From Dermatemys mawii (Eukaryota > Chordata > Testudines > Dermatemydidae), in the NCBI GenBank assembly GCA_007922305.1, contig ML677373.1, forward strand, positions 13,008,127-13,072,126: a DNA stretch of 64,000 nt. Direction: 5' to 3'. The first letter of the stretch is position 1. Each line of letters begins with the position of its first letter. Both the position numbers and the translations under genes were made by a program. Positions 40,374 to 51,900 of this stretch are shown in pieces. The notes below the pieces were generated by a model. It was not told where the DNA came from. It saw only the letters and a list, made by a program, of their open reading frames with translations, and did no database searches.

Positions 40374-41036
40374 GTGCGGGGCGGAGGGACTTGGCCGGCA
40401 GAGAGCGGCGGGGAAGTTATGGGGGGCTCGGCGGGAAGGGCACTGGGGGCTTTGGTTGGCAGGGATTGGGGGGACTCAGTTGGGGGGATACTGGGGCCTT
40501 GGTTGGCAGGGATTGGGGGGTCATCTGGGTGGGGGGCACTGCGGGCCTTGGCTGACAGGGATTGGAGGGGACTCGGGTGGGGGGCACTGGGGACCCTGGC
40601 TGGCAGGGATTGTGGGACTCAGCTATGGGGAGCCTTGCCTGGCATGAATTGGGGAGCTTAGCGGTGGGGGGACATTAGGGGCCTTGCTTGGCATTGAATT
40701 GGGGAGCTTAGTGGTGGGGGGATACTAGGGGCCTTACCTGGCATGGACTGGGGAGCTCAGCTGAGTGGGGGGCTCGCAGGCCTTGGTTGGCAAGGATTGG
40801 AGGAACTCAGCTGGGTGGGGGTGGGGGGACTTGAATGGATTTGGGGGAGGGGATTGGTGGCAGGGGGCTCAGTTCAGTGCAGTGACATATTTCTCTGTCT
40901 CAGGCACCACTTTTTCCCTGAGGTGGAGGAGCTCCGTGCCAGGGAGTACGAGCGCTATGAGAAGAAGCGCCAAGAGGTAGTGGAGAGGCGCCAGAAGCAG
41001 CTGGCTGAGCTGGCGGAGAGGAAAGCTTCCCGATAG
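40282..41036 (+). CDS. Unnamed 74-aa single-span membrane protein
   Basis: Two exons, 40282-40373 and 40904-41036, join through AG-G (arginine) to a 74-aa frame. It opens MAGRMSARKRLEKP, a basic start. Then comes one hydrophobic stretch LLFGGILCALATAFVY (residues 15-30), then HHFFPEVEELRAREYERYEK and a long charged helix rich in E, R, K and Q to the end. Small size, basic N-terminus, single span and charged tail resemble mitochondrial inner-membrane assembly micropeptides such as PET100, but I see no sequence match and do not recognise it. Evidence that it is real: an excellent acceptor (ttctctgtctcag), frame kept, ATG at a CpG-island edge, and a charged helix with no stops across the second exon. 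Divergent from ARMC7. Confidence 0.75.
40438..40860 (+). repeat. Intronic GC-rich minisatellite
   Basis: About seven imperfect tandem units of 55-65 bp filling almost the whole intron. Each contains a form of 'ttggttggcagggattgggg' followed by 'actcagttgggggg'. Later units drift to 'cctggcatgaattggggagc'. Confidence 0.85.
40904..41036 (+). CDS. Small membrane protein gene, exon 2
   Basis: 133 nt with stop TAG at 41034-41036. Encodes the charged helix ending AERKASR. Confidence 0.75.
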
Positions 41037-41279
41037 GCTGTGATGGGAAGGAGATGCTCTGCTCCAGGGAGCCTGCCCCTTCAGTGGGAATAGGGGAGCT
41101 ATGTTAGGAAGTTAAGAAGAATGTATGTGTACAGCTCTTGCACATGGTGCACGGCTCACGCAGACTGAGTGAAGTTTCCATCAACTTGGCAGGGATGTTG
41201 ACTGGTGGTTTTCCTCCCTCAACTTGCTTGACATCCACGCGTGATGGCTTCAAATATCTAACAGGTGGTATCATGGTCT

Positions 41280-41378
41280 ACTAGTCAGATCAGGGCTCTG
41301 GCAGTCTGGAGATGTGGATTCATTTCCTGTCTGCCAGTGGTCTGTTTTGTGTGATGTTGGACAAGATACTCAACCTCT
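41280..41378 (+). repeat. MIR-type SINE, left half
   Basis: MIR-like 'gggctctggcagtctggaga', then 'gatgttggacaagatactca' and 'acctct'. It stops abruptly at the insertion and resumes at 41616. Confidence 0.75.
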
Positions 41379-41615
41379 ATGGCATTGTCTCCACTAGGAA
41401 AAAGTAGCTGAATTTAGATTGGATTTAGCTAATTTGCTAGCTGAGCCTAACCTAAATTTGACTAAACTTTTCCTAGTTTATACACTTCTAGCTAGTCAAA
41501 GTGTATCCTAGAAGATGTTACCCTGCATCTACGCTAGAAAAAAAAGTCAGGTTTCGCTAACCTGTATTAGATAAGCCTGATCTGACCTTGACCGCTCTTT
41601 CTAATCAAGAAGAAC
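41379..41615. mobile_element. DNA element inserted in a MIR copy
   Basis: 237 bp that interrupts the MIR between 'caacctct' and 'ctgtgcctcaactttcc'; CCTCT is present on both sides. The left end 'ggcattgtctccactaggaa' resembles reptile 'tgtctacactag' termini, and an inverted match 'ctgcatctacgctagaaaaa' is near 41523. Confidence 0.6.
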
Positions 41616-41725
41616 CCTCTGTGCCTCAACTTTCCTATTTGTACAGTAGGGTAATAATGCTTGCCCACTTGTATGAAGCATTCTGAGATCCCTGGATGAA
41701 TGGTGCTATATAAGTGCTAATAACT
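41616..41725 (+). repeat. MIR-type SINE, right half
   Basis: Continues the MIR: 'ctgtgcctcaactttcctat', then 'gcattctgagatccctggat' and 'gctatataagtgctaataac'. Confidence 0.75.
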
Positions 41726-42308
41726 GACAGGTGGTAACATACCTGGGCTAATTGCCAGGTAGGGTGTGAGGTGTCCAGAATTCTTCTGGATCTCTTCAAT
41801 GTAACAACATTGTACATCTTATCTAAAGTGATTTTTGTAATCTGTTGTTTCTGCCATGATAGTGTTGCACACCACAAATAAGACTTTAACCACAACTTCT
41901 GTCTGGTAAGTCATCTTTAAGAGTGACTAACAATCTTTATTTAGGCATAAAATGACCGATCCCTTGGTACAACCTACTGGTTTTATATTGCTCTGTTTGG
42001 CATTCACAGGAGGCTTCTTACTGTTAATTGGAATGTTTTCTTTCCTACATGTTACGCTAAAAAATGAAGGGATCATTCTCCCTTGAAATTACAGATGTAA
42101 ATAAACAAATATCTAACTCTTCCTGTAGTAGAGAACTTTGGGTAAGAGCCTTTTCTTTGCTGTAAGAAGGGCCTAAACTTTCCCCATGCAATGAAGAGTT
42201 ACCCACACATAAGGCTTTCGCTCATTATCTTTGTATTTCCTTACAACAATATATATTTTTACATCCCCTGTCCTATCCTATTTCTCCAAACTGCTGTAAT
42301 ATCTGCAT

Positions 42309-42385
42309 CCATAAGAATGGTCATACTGGGTCAGACCAGTGGTCCCTCTAGCCCAGTATCCAGCCTGCTACTAGGAGGGCAAACG
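42309..42385. repeat. Repeat X, truncated copy
   Basis: 'aagaatggtcatactgggtc', 'agaccagtggtccctctagc', 'ccagtatccagcctgctact'. The same family as the repeat split at 54052-54635. Confidence 0.65.
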
Positions 42386-42647
42386 GCTTCATTCCAGGCT
42401 GTAACAGTGTTGACCAGCCTTCTTGTAGACAAAGACAACGAATTTCATACCTACTCTGGACCCAAATGTAATCGGTTCATCCACCGCTTTTGGGTTTGTT
42501 TACTCTGGCAAATTATTAGACATGCTGAGTTGCAAGACAATGGTAAAAGAAAATTACATGAGATACCTGTGTCTGCAGTGGATAAGAGTGCGTGTGAGGG
42601 AATAAAGTTTTTGAGACCCTTGGGAGAAGAAAGGAGAGAGAAAACAT

Positions 42648-42810
42648 ACAGGAGATGATAGAGAACAGAAAAGAAAGTAAGGAAAGAAAGGAAAAGGGCA
42701 AAGAGTGGAGGGAAAGAGAATGCAAAGAGGGAACAGCACATACACAGCAAGATACATGCTTTATAAAAAGAAAAGAAAAGTGGAGTGAAGCCAGGAGGGG
42801 GAAAGAACCT
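42648..42810 (+). repeat. Purine-rich (GA) tract
   Basis: About 160 bases almost free of pyrimidines on the plus strand, such as 'aaagaaaggaaaagggcaaa'. Simple-sequence decay; could form H-DNA. Confidence 0.7.
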
Positions 42811-45663
42811 CTAGTGAATGGACAGGAGATAACTCTACACCAGGAGTACAATGTCCATGTCTAAATGCAAAGTTGCACAGGCTTCACCAAAGGTGTGATT
42901 CTAAACCAGTTTACTTAAACTGGTGCCATTTTGTATGTGAACACTTAAATGGATTTAAACCTGGCTTGTATCAGTTTAGTTCACACCTATATTATTTACT
43001 TATTTATATTTTATTTAATTTATATTACTTGTAAAGTTACAGGTGTGAGCTAAATTTGATATGAACAGTCTTAAACTAATGAGTGCCCACGCAAGTTTAC
43101 ACTGGTTAGTTAAATTGAGTTTAAAACCAATTCAAGTTAAACCAGTGCAGCTTCAGTAGACAAGGCTTAGCCCAGAAGTCAGAATGAACTGATTAAATAA
43201 AAAGAGGAATGCTACAATTAAATGCAGCATCCAAAGAATACCCAAACATTTTAAAATTGTGGGGGGTGTGGCTAGTTGTGTGTGTTGAAGTGCAGATATT
43301 TTCATTTATGCTTGTAGGAGTAGGCCAGGTTTGCACTAGAAACTTTTGTCAGTAGCATTGTTGGGTAGTGGTATGATTTTTCTTTGACGCTTATATTGGC
43401 AAAAGCCCTACTCTGTAACCATTGCAGTTATACCAACATAAACGTGCTTTTGCCAGCATAGCTTGTTTCACTCAGGGAACTGGTATAAGGAAAACTGGCA
43501 AAAGCACTCTTTTGGTGGTATAAAGAGCATCTATACTAGAAGGGTTTGCCGTACCAGCAAGTCTTTTTCTTGTGTCCAGTAGGCTTGTGTCCTTAAGGTA
43601 GTAGTTGTAGTATTTTCAAACCCTACCCATTTGTAAATGGGGAAGGCAGGAAGTGCAGGGGAGCTAGCCAGTGTATGAATGTGAAGTGGGGGTGGGGAGA
43701 GTATGTGAATGAGGGGAGAGAGATTGAGGGACGACACAAGTGATTAAGATGAGTTAGACTGAATGTAGGGGACGGAGAGGAAACATGCTGATAAGGTGAA
43801 TAGGGATGAAGGAGCTGCATTCAGAAGTATTAAATCTGTATTCAGTCACCCTGTAATTTTGCACACAGAATTAGAAGGAACGTTGCCCTGCACATATTGG
43901 TTTAGCCCAAGGAATAAGGTTTGCGGAAATGGCTTGTGTCCATTAGCTGAAGCTGAACGTGCATACTGTAGGGGCACACTGTTCAGTTCATGCTACTCCC
44001 TGCAAGGTTGGTGGGGAAATAAGGCAACAGACCATCCGTAATATCAGGAGAAGCCCAACTTTGCTTGTCTTTTTGAGATCAGCTTGCTCTGTTTCCCTTG
44101 GCCATACTCTTGAGTCAGCATAAACCCAAGTTGGCCAGAAAGTGTGGGAGTGCTTTTTGCATTTAATAAGGAGGAGTTGTGTGGAGGGGCTTTAATTGTA
44201 TCCACCTGGCTTGGGAGTCATGTGAGTTTTTATATAGGAATTGTGGGAGGGAATTCACAGAGCACGCTAGTACTCTGTGACAGGATCTTTTTCAGGGCGA
44301 TCCAGGTGTTTATCTTACCAGGTGCTTATCCCTAACTTACAGCAATGAGCTTGACTTGGTTACCCTTGAAGACCATTTGTCAACTTCAGCTAGTGCAGAG
44401 TGGTCCTCTGTGAACATGTCATTCTGATGCTCTGTGCTGGCTGTTTACTTACAGTTGTTGGGTATGTTCTCTAAATGGCCAAATGCGCCGAGTACTAGGT
44501 AGTTGGCTGGGTCATTAACATCTGCTGGGATAATATAGCTAATGGGGCATTTGCAACTGAGGATCTATACCAGTGGGACTGGTTTCTGCTGGTAGGCCAC
44601 CAGAGCTGGAATTCAGTGAGTTTTAGGTTATAAGAGGCATATGCTCATTAAGGATTTGATACTTAGATATCACAGTGATGGGTGCCTTTAGATTCAGCCT
44701 AAACTCATCAGGTTGTGTTGTAAGGATCTGATTGCAATACCTATTACAGGATCACAGCAATGGGTACATTGTTTAAATGTCTATGAGAGTGTTAAAGTTG
44801 ATCATAATTGTGAGATATGCTTAAGTCTGAACAACTGATCTGTATGTCAGAGCAATAAACAAACAGGCTTATTGCAAAAGTACTTAGCCCATAAGGGTGG
44901 GTGAGACCTGCAGTGAGAATGGGATCGGGGGCTGGAGGGTGTAGATTTATTTCTGGACAATTTTGCCTGCTCTGCCAGTGCTCAGTGGTTTATAACCTGG
45001 CTGAAGTAATAATGTTTGGACATAATTAAAACTGATTTCACTTTCCTGTCTTTAGGAAGTCAGTAGAAACCAGTTGTGCTTTGGAGGAAGGGGGTAATTA
45101 AGCTGCAGCTGCATTGCATAATTGGGTGACCTTAAACTGAATGAAAGAAACCTTTGTTATTTTATATTCTTATGACCTCAAGGCCCTCAGGGCTTGAATT
45201 CTAATCTCTGTTCTGCTGTATCACTCCACGGGGACATTTTATTATTATTCCTATTGCATCATCAGTGTGCACGGTCCTTTACAAATAAATACAAGGATCC
45301 AGCCCAGGGGAGCTTATACTCTAGGTTGAGAAAAGAGGCAGAAGGGATGTGGATTAATGATGGGGGAGGAGAACGTGGGCTAGATTGTAAAGGTGAACCA
45401 ATAGCTCTCAGCCAAAATCCAAGAGGAGTTGTGATCCTAGGCCCCTATTAATCCACAAAGAAAAGACATGAAGCCTGGTCTCATGTGGCAGCACAATAAG
45501 GAGCTGAATTGGTTACCAATCATGAATTTAATATGCCATTTCTGTAAACCATTTTTTTCTTTACCAGAAAAATGTCTCAACCTGTATGAAGTTCAATCCA
45601 AACAACAACTAGGGCGCTGGCCTTGTCATTTAAGAGTAGAGTAGCAAAACACAATTCCCTATA

Positions 45664-45854
45664 CAGTGGAACTCCACAATACCGCGCCTTGCGATAGCGC
45701 GAATCCGCTTAAAACGCGGGGCGCACAGGGCTCCCGACGGCGGCAGCAGTGTGTGGTACTTTGATGTCATGCGACCCCGCAATACCGCGATGCCACGTTT
45801 ACCGCGATGAATATTTTTGGACCCCGACCATCGTGGTATTGCGGGGTTCCACTG
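45664..45854. mobile_element. Pogo/Tigger-like MITE, 191 bp
   Basis: TA target duplication (45662-45663 and 45855-45856). The 23-bp ends pair with three mismatches: CAGTGGAACTCCACAATACC at the left, GGTATTGCGGGGTTCCACTG at the right. CpG-rich interior with no coding frame. Confidence 0.88.
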
Positions 45855-47173
45855 TACTTTGTTTCTGGATAAGTGTATCATCACTTTTTGCCCTAAACTG
45901 TTGTTTAATGTTGCTGCTTAGGTATGCTCTATTAACGTCAATTCCACAGTTTCTTTTCCGTAGCGGAAGTGATCAGTGTCTTTCAGTTTTCTGAGTTGGT
46001 GAAATGTTAATTCTTTTTCTTTATCATGTGAGGAGCAGCAAGCATCAGACTTTGTTCCCTTGTCTGAGCGAGCCATGATTAGTAGCAATGTAGATGCAGT
46101 ACAGTCAGGTCTTAAAAGGGAGGGAGATGCCTTCCATTGCTCCTTCAAGTGACTGTTCTGTCAAATTTAGAAGCAATTTTGATGGGTCCACATCCTGTCC
46201 TCCTTGGCTAGGACATTCATTACAACAGGGGACCTTGAGTTAAGTAGAGATCCATTGACTCCACCTCCGTGGGAGAAGAAAAAGTTAGGAAGGAGTAGCA
46301 GGAAACACAAATCACTTGACTGAATTTAAAATGTAGGGATCACGTTAAAAAAAAAAAAAAAAAACCCCGACACACGCTGCTGCCTAGCTCCTTTATTCAC
46401 AAAAACTAGAACAGGTCTGAGACTCACACCCTTCTTACTGGTTTGTTCTGACGCAGGAGAAAAACGGCACATTTCTTTAAGGATCAAAGTGTGCTTGTGT
46501 ATAACCAAACTGAGTGGCTACAGTCCCAGCTGTTTGCTTTGTGGTTACTGGCCATTTAGGTTTTACACAAGTTACTAAATACATATGACTAGAGATGAGA
46601 CATTTCTTTAAAAGCACATGGCTGCATATAAACATCTCCCGACTGTAATCTTATTTAAGGATATATTTGACGAAGGAAGGTAAAATGTGTTGGACCATTG
46701 TCAAAAAAGGCACTGCTAGATGGTGGGATCCTCACAGATCACAATGGCTAGATATTAATGCATTTAGTCTGGAAAACTGAGGCTCAGCTTTCTAGTGGTT
46801 TAATGCATTTGTTTCTAGGCTTGTCAGCTTGGGATCTCCTAATCACATCATTCTAACTAGCAGCAGTTTTTTTTCATTAGAATTGGGACATGACTTTAGT
46901 ATCTTATCTTAGCAACCACTAAAGCTAGAAGCCAATGCTTCTACTTTCTGAGCGCGTCGTAAACTCCCATCTTTCAAACAGTTTAAAGCATTAAAGCATT
47001 AATCTTCACCTCAAATGCTCTGTGAGAGAGCTGCTGTTAGTCATATCAGAACTGAAGCAGAGTAAAAAAAAAAAAAAAAAGTGTGTGCATTATGATAGCT
47101 GGTATCTTGGGCCACAGCCAGAGAGGAGTGTAAGCTGGCAAAATGTTAGCTGCTTCTGTCTTACACCATCTTA

Positions 47174-47336
47174 GGCTTGGTTGACACTAGCCGGGGGGTA
47201 GGAGGGGGCAACCTAAGATACGCGGAGTCGATGGGGAGTGCCTTTGGGGATTGATTTATCATGTCTAAATGACACGATAAATCGATCCCCAATAGATTGA
47301 TCACTACCCACCGATCCAGCTAGTGAAGACATACTC
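47174..47336. mobile_element. PIF/Harbinger-type MITE, 163 bp
   Basis: TTA on both sides (47171-47173 and 47337-47339). Ends GGCTTGGTTGACACTAGC and GCTAGTGAAGACATACTC are imperfect inverted repeats. An internal palindrome centres on about 47270, with 'gattgatttatcatgtc' and 'gacacgataaatcgatc'. Confidence 0.75.
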
Positions 47337-47990
47337 TTACATGTCCTTTAGACTCCTTTCCATTTATATGGGGACAGCCCATTTACCAACATGTAACTTA
47401 CACCCACATTTCGCTTATCCTTCATCTCTGAATTTGGTTCACTAAGAGACAAAAGGAGTTCAGGCTGGTATAACTCGCATGCTAAGGCCACAAAAAAGGA
47501 ATGTAGCAAGAAAAACCACTGACAGGAGTGTGTAAGTAAAACTAAATATCCTTCACACCTCCCCACCCCAATGTCTTCTGACTGGCATATAAATGACACC
47601 AGCGTAGATTCCCTTTTATACTGGAAAATGGGTATAATTAAGTCAGAGTCTGGATGAAGAGCTACACCCAGTTACATAAGATGAGGATCTGGCCCTCTGA
47701 GTGTGAAAGAGTCTAGCTTACCCTGACTCTGAACTTGGCCCTAGATCTAACTAGTGCAATTGCTTTCAGGCCCGGTACATTTTTCAAAGTACTGGTCCTG
47801 GACTAGTGCTGGAAAGAAAAAATGTCCATCCCTGTATTTGCCACTCATTCTCCCTGTTTCTTAGTGCATTTACACTGGCCATGAACTGTCAAATTCTTTC
47901 TTGCAGCACACCTTGGTAAAGGTGGAGAGGATAGAGGTTAAGACACCATGGCACAGGCTATAAAATGTAGGCATTTTGAGTCTATCCAGT

Positions 47991-47996
47991 TTTATT
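47991..47996 (-). terminator. SLC16A5: Candidate SLC16A5 poly(A) signal
   Basis: AATAAA on the minus strand 725 nt after the stop. A nearer signal was not seen, but the true site is not proven. Confidence 0.4.
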
Positions 47997-48720
47997 TGGG
48001 GCTTTGGATTTGAACCTTTGTTTTCCTGAAAATGCCCTTGAAAAGCAGGAATGATTTGGTTTCTAGCTTGTAAAAAATTCATTTGGCCTAGACACAACTG
48101 ATAGCAGGCACTAGCCTGGGTTCTACAACCTGTGTAATATTTTATGCAATATCCAGAGACGGGGAGAAAGCAGCAACACATCCCCCAGAAAGGGGTTTTC
48201 CCTGCCCCCCCATGGGAGGCAACCAGATGACTTCACTGTAAAGTTAGTTTTTGCTAGGTTGGCATGTCCAGACAAGGCAATTCAGTGGTATTTTAACTCT
48301 TCCAGAACCAACTGATGTCGCTGTGTCAGGAATCATTGTAGTGCATAACCTAATAAATCCAGTCTTAAAAATTAATATATAAAATGTACAGCCTTTTTTT
48401 TTTTTTTAAAAAAAAGTCAATGTAATTCTATTAGCTTAAAGTAACACACATAGTCAGAGAACTACTATCCTTATACCTGGTGCAAGCCCATAAGGCAAGA
48501 AGTGCTCTTTGTTCTTTGGCTTTCTGACTGTTGCAAGGCTTCGGGCTCTGCCTCTGATCTGGATCTTCCATCAGGAATCAGAGGCAGCGCTGCTGAGTAG
48601 ATGCTCACTGCAGGAGGCAGATGGGTTATTGTGGAAAGCAGGCATTTCCCCCGATCTGCCTCCAGTTACGCTACATGTTGCGGTTGTGTGGGCCAGAGAA
48701 TTCTATGGGTTCCTGTTCAT

Positions 48721-48962
48721 TCAGATGCTTGTGATGTACATGATGGCAGGAGGGGCTTGTTTTTCAGGCTCCGGGTTAGTTGGCACTTCAGTGTATTGGT
48801 ATCTGGAGGGGCTATTGGAGGTTGGCTTCAGAGCCTCTTTCAATTTGTTCTTTCTGTCCAAAGCACAGAAGCTGAGACCCATGAAGAGTGCAGCTGATAC
48901 CATGAAGAAGCTGGAGGCATAGAACACATAACTGAACTGGCCAGTTATATCCACCAGAAGAC
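48721..48962 (-). CDS. SLC16A5: SLC16A5 last coding exon
   Basis: 242 nt after the acceptor attatgtttcag; LLVDITGQFSYVFYASSFF, then a short polar tail, stop TGA at 48723-48721. Confidence 0.94.
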
Positions 48963-51900
48963 CTGAAACATAATCAGAGCTCAGCCGGAGCAAAATTGCA
49001 CACCAAAGAATAGTACTTTACACTTGTATGGTCCCCAGGGACCCATGCAGTTCACAAACTGCCACATACACAGCGCTCAGTTCGCCCACCACTGAAATGC
49101 AGCTGCCTGTGAAGTGGAATAAGGCAGCTGTTTAACAGCACACAGGAGTGCTACCCAGCATGGTAGGACAAAGTGGTGATACCTTTTCCGAGTCGAATGC
49201 CTGACTATAAGGATGCTGGAAGCTGATGTAATCACAGTCTGGGGGGTAAGTCTACACTGCAGCTGGGAGCAAGCCTGGCCAGACAGATTCATGCAGCTTA
49301 TATTAATTTAGCAGCATGGGATTGGCACAGGCTCTGGCTAGTCACCTGAAGTTAGACTCTGGGCCAGGTGGGTCCAAGCTCAGTGGCTTAGTCCAAGCTT
49401 TTGCCAGTGCTGCAATGGCCATGCTGCTATTTTTTAGTGCGCTAGCTTGAGCTGATCTGTGTGAGCCTGTCTGCCCGGGCTGAGAGACATGCTCCAAGAT
49501 GCAGCATAAACATCCTCTGTGGTGGGGAGGAATAATGAAGAAATTAACTAAATAAGGATGTGGTGTAATGGCTACCGCAGGTTGTATGGTCCCCCCCACC
49601 CCACCCCACCCCATCCCTCAAAATAGTACTTATAGCAAATATTGCTCTGAAATCTGTTTCCTGTCTGAACCAGGCCAACGCTCAAAGTGTCCATGTGGAT
49701 TAAATTCTTTGTGTGGCTTTAGGGCTATTAGTACACGCAGCTTGACTGTGCTTTCTGCTGTTGCCATGAATGTTTGCTCCACAAGAGGCCACTCATTAAA
49801 GAAGAGGTGGGGGCAACCCAGTTTCCATCTCATGCAAGTCATTTATTTGTTTTGTTTCTGAAACTGGGGCCGCATAGCCCTTGCTGCTGGTAGTCACCAA
49901 ATAGTGGAATGTGTTGCCCTGCAAACTCTGAGGGCAAAGCAAGTAAGAGAGAAATCTGTACAAATCAACTTGTTCTAGCCTCTATGCTGAAAACGCTTAG
50001 AAATGGCTCCACAGAATGGGGAAGCTTTGCAGAGCAACAGATATTACTTAACCAATGCTCCTGAATTCCTGTAAAAATATAAAGTTTTCTTGAAGAGTTG
50101 TTAGCAATACTGGCCATTAAAATGTTGATATTTGTGTGCAAATAATTAACCCTCCCAGAAGCTAAGGAGGGAAAGAAAAAGATTTAGATCAGGCAGTATT
50201 CAGCTGGTATGGAAGATGTTCCAAGCCATGCTTGTGTGTGTGATGGGGAGAATTTTGCAGTAACATTCATTACTTGCATGTATTAAATTCTAACACCTTA
50301 ATTAATAGCACCCTTTGTAAGGATTTCTCCTGGTACTGGTATAAAGTGCCAGTACAAATGCCCAGTGTATATTGTGACAAAGTTCCATGTCTGTATTGGT
50401 GGGTCCTGCGCTTTCTGGCAGATTTAGGAGCCTCAGAGACTCATCTAGGCCCAGAGTGACCTCCCTTTCTCAGTATAATTGGCAAGAGTCACCACCTAGT
50501 GAGTTACCTTCATCACAGGCCAATATGGAAGATGGAAAAGGGGGGAGCCCGGGCCCGCCCTCTACTCCGGGCTCCAGCCCAGGGACCCTAATAGTATCAG
50601 CTAAGATGGCTGACCTTTTATCCACAAAACACAATACAATTCCCTGAGCTACTTCCCCACAGCAGTCCCCGCTTCTTCACCCTTACCTCAGGGCCTCCTT
50701 CCTTCTGTATGATATGTTGTCTACCACTCAATCTCACCAACAGCACAACTTCCTCCCACAGCCCACCTGACTAATTGGGAGGTTTTTATCTGGATTCAGC
50801 CAGTGCCTGATTGGCTTCAGGTGTCCCAGTCAGGCTAGCTGTTTCTACTCCTTTCTAGAAGGTTCTTAATTGGCCCCAGGTGTCTTGATTGGCCTGGAGT
50901 AGTCTTTGTTTGGCTATCTGGGGAACAGGGACCTGCACATCGTGAGACTAATATATCTGCCTTCCAGCACTCTCCCATATCCTGGTCTGACTCCGTCACA
51001 ATATGTATAAAGAACAAAAGTAAATATGTTCCTACTGTTTTATTAACAATAATAATGCTGTGCCCTGCTGCAGCACCTCCTGTCAGAAGATCTCAAAACA
51101 AATAACCATGGATGCCATAAGTCTCCAAACACTCCTGGGTGATAGACACATACAGGAGGTATCATCCCCATATTAGAATGGCTCTAGAGTTTGTAGGTCT
51201 GCCCTGCTGAATGCACACTTGAAAGCTGTGTTCCTGTCATTTACAGCTGGAGCTGCACTTGTACAGTGAGGGAATGATACAGCACAAGACAGTATAAAAT
51301 AGCATGGACATGTGCCATATATGTAAAGGGAAGAGGGAAGTGAGGTCAGAGAAAGGCATCCTGATAAGCCTGGGTAGAGGCCAGCTGGCATTTCACCAAT
51401 GTTAGGTGGGTTATAAGGCATGGGGCAGAATGGCATGAGGCTCAAACCAGTGCAGTATTGTTAATGCACTGGCTGTCAACTCTTGATTTTTATGTGCCTG
51501 GTGTATCCTACCCAAACTCTCAAAGTCTCTGCAATCCTACACCATCCTACTCTGATCTAACCACTGTTTGGGCCTCTTCCAGGTGGGCAAGCTGTTCAGG
51601 AGATTAAATTCAGGCTCAAAGCAGCAGCCCGTCCTGTCTGCTGTCATGCTGAATTGATGACTCGGTATGCAGCTTTGCATCTATGGCACCGTTAGAGAAT
51701 ATCAGTAACCTCAGAATCAGTTATTGCTATTTCTGTGCATCCGACATGGGCTACTGCTAAGCAACACAAAATTCACTCCCTGGGGCACATCCGCATCCTC
51801 TCCATATAGGGTGACCAGATATCCTGATTTTTATAGGGACAGTCCAAGTTTTGGAGTCTTTTTTTTTTTTTAATATAGGCTCCTATTACCTCCCATCCCC

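Larger units (their letters stand above)
41037..47990. other. Intergenic, small gene to SLC16A5
   Basis: No exon recognised. Contains a MIR split by a DNA element (41280-41725), a short copy of repeat X (42309-42385), a purine-rich tract, a pogo-like MITE and a Harbinger-type MITE. 43300-45600 has only vague repeat-like text. Confidence 0.55.

Noticed and set aside
42451..42851. Minus-strand frames rich in S, F and L
   Set aside because: They are translations of the GA/CT simple-sequence tract.
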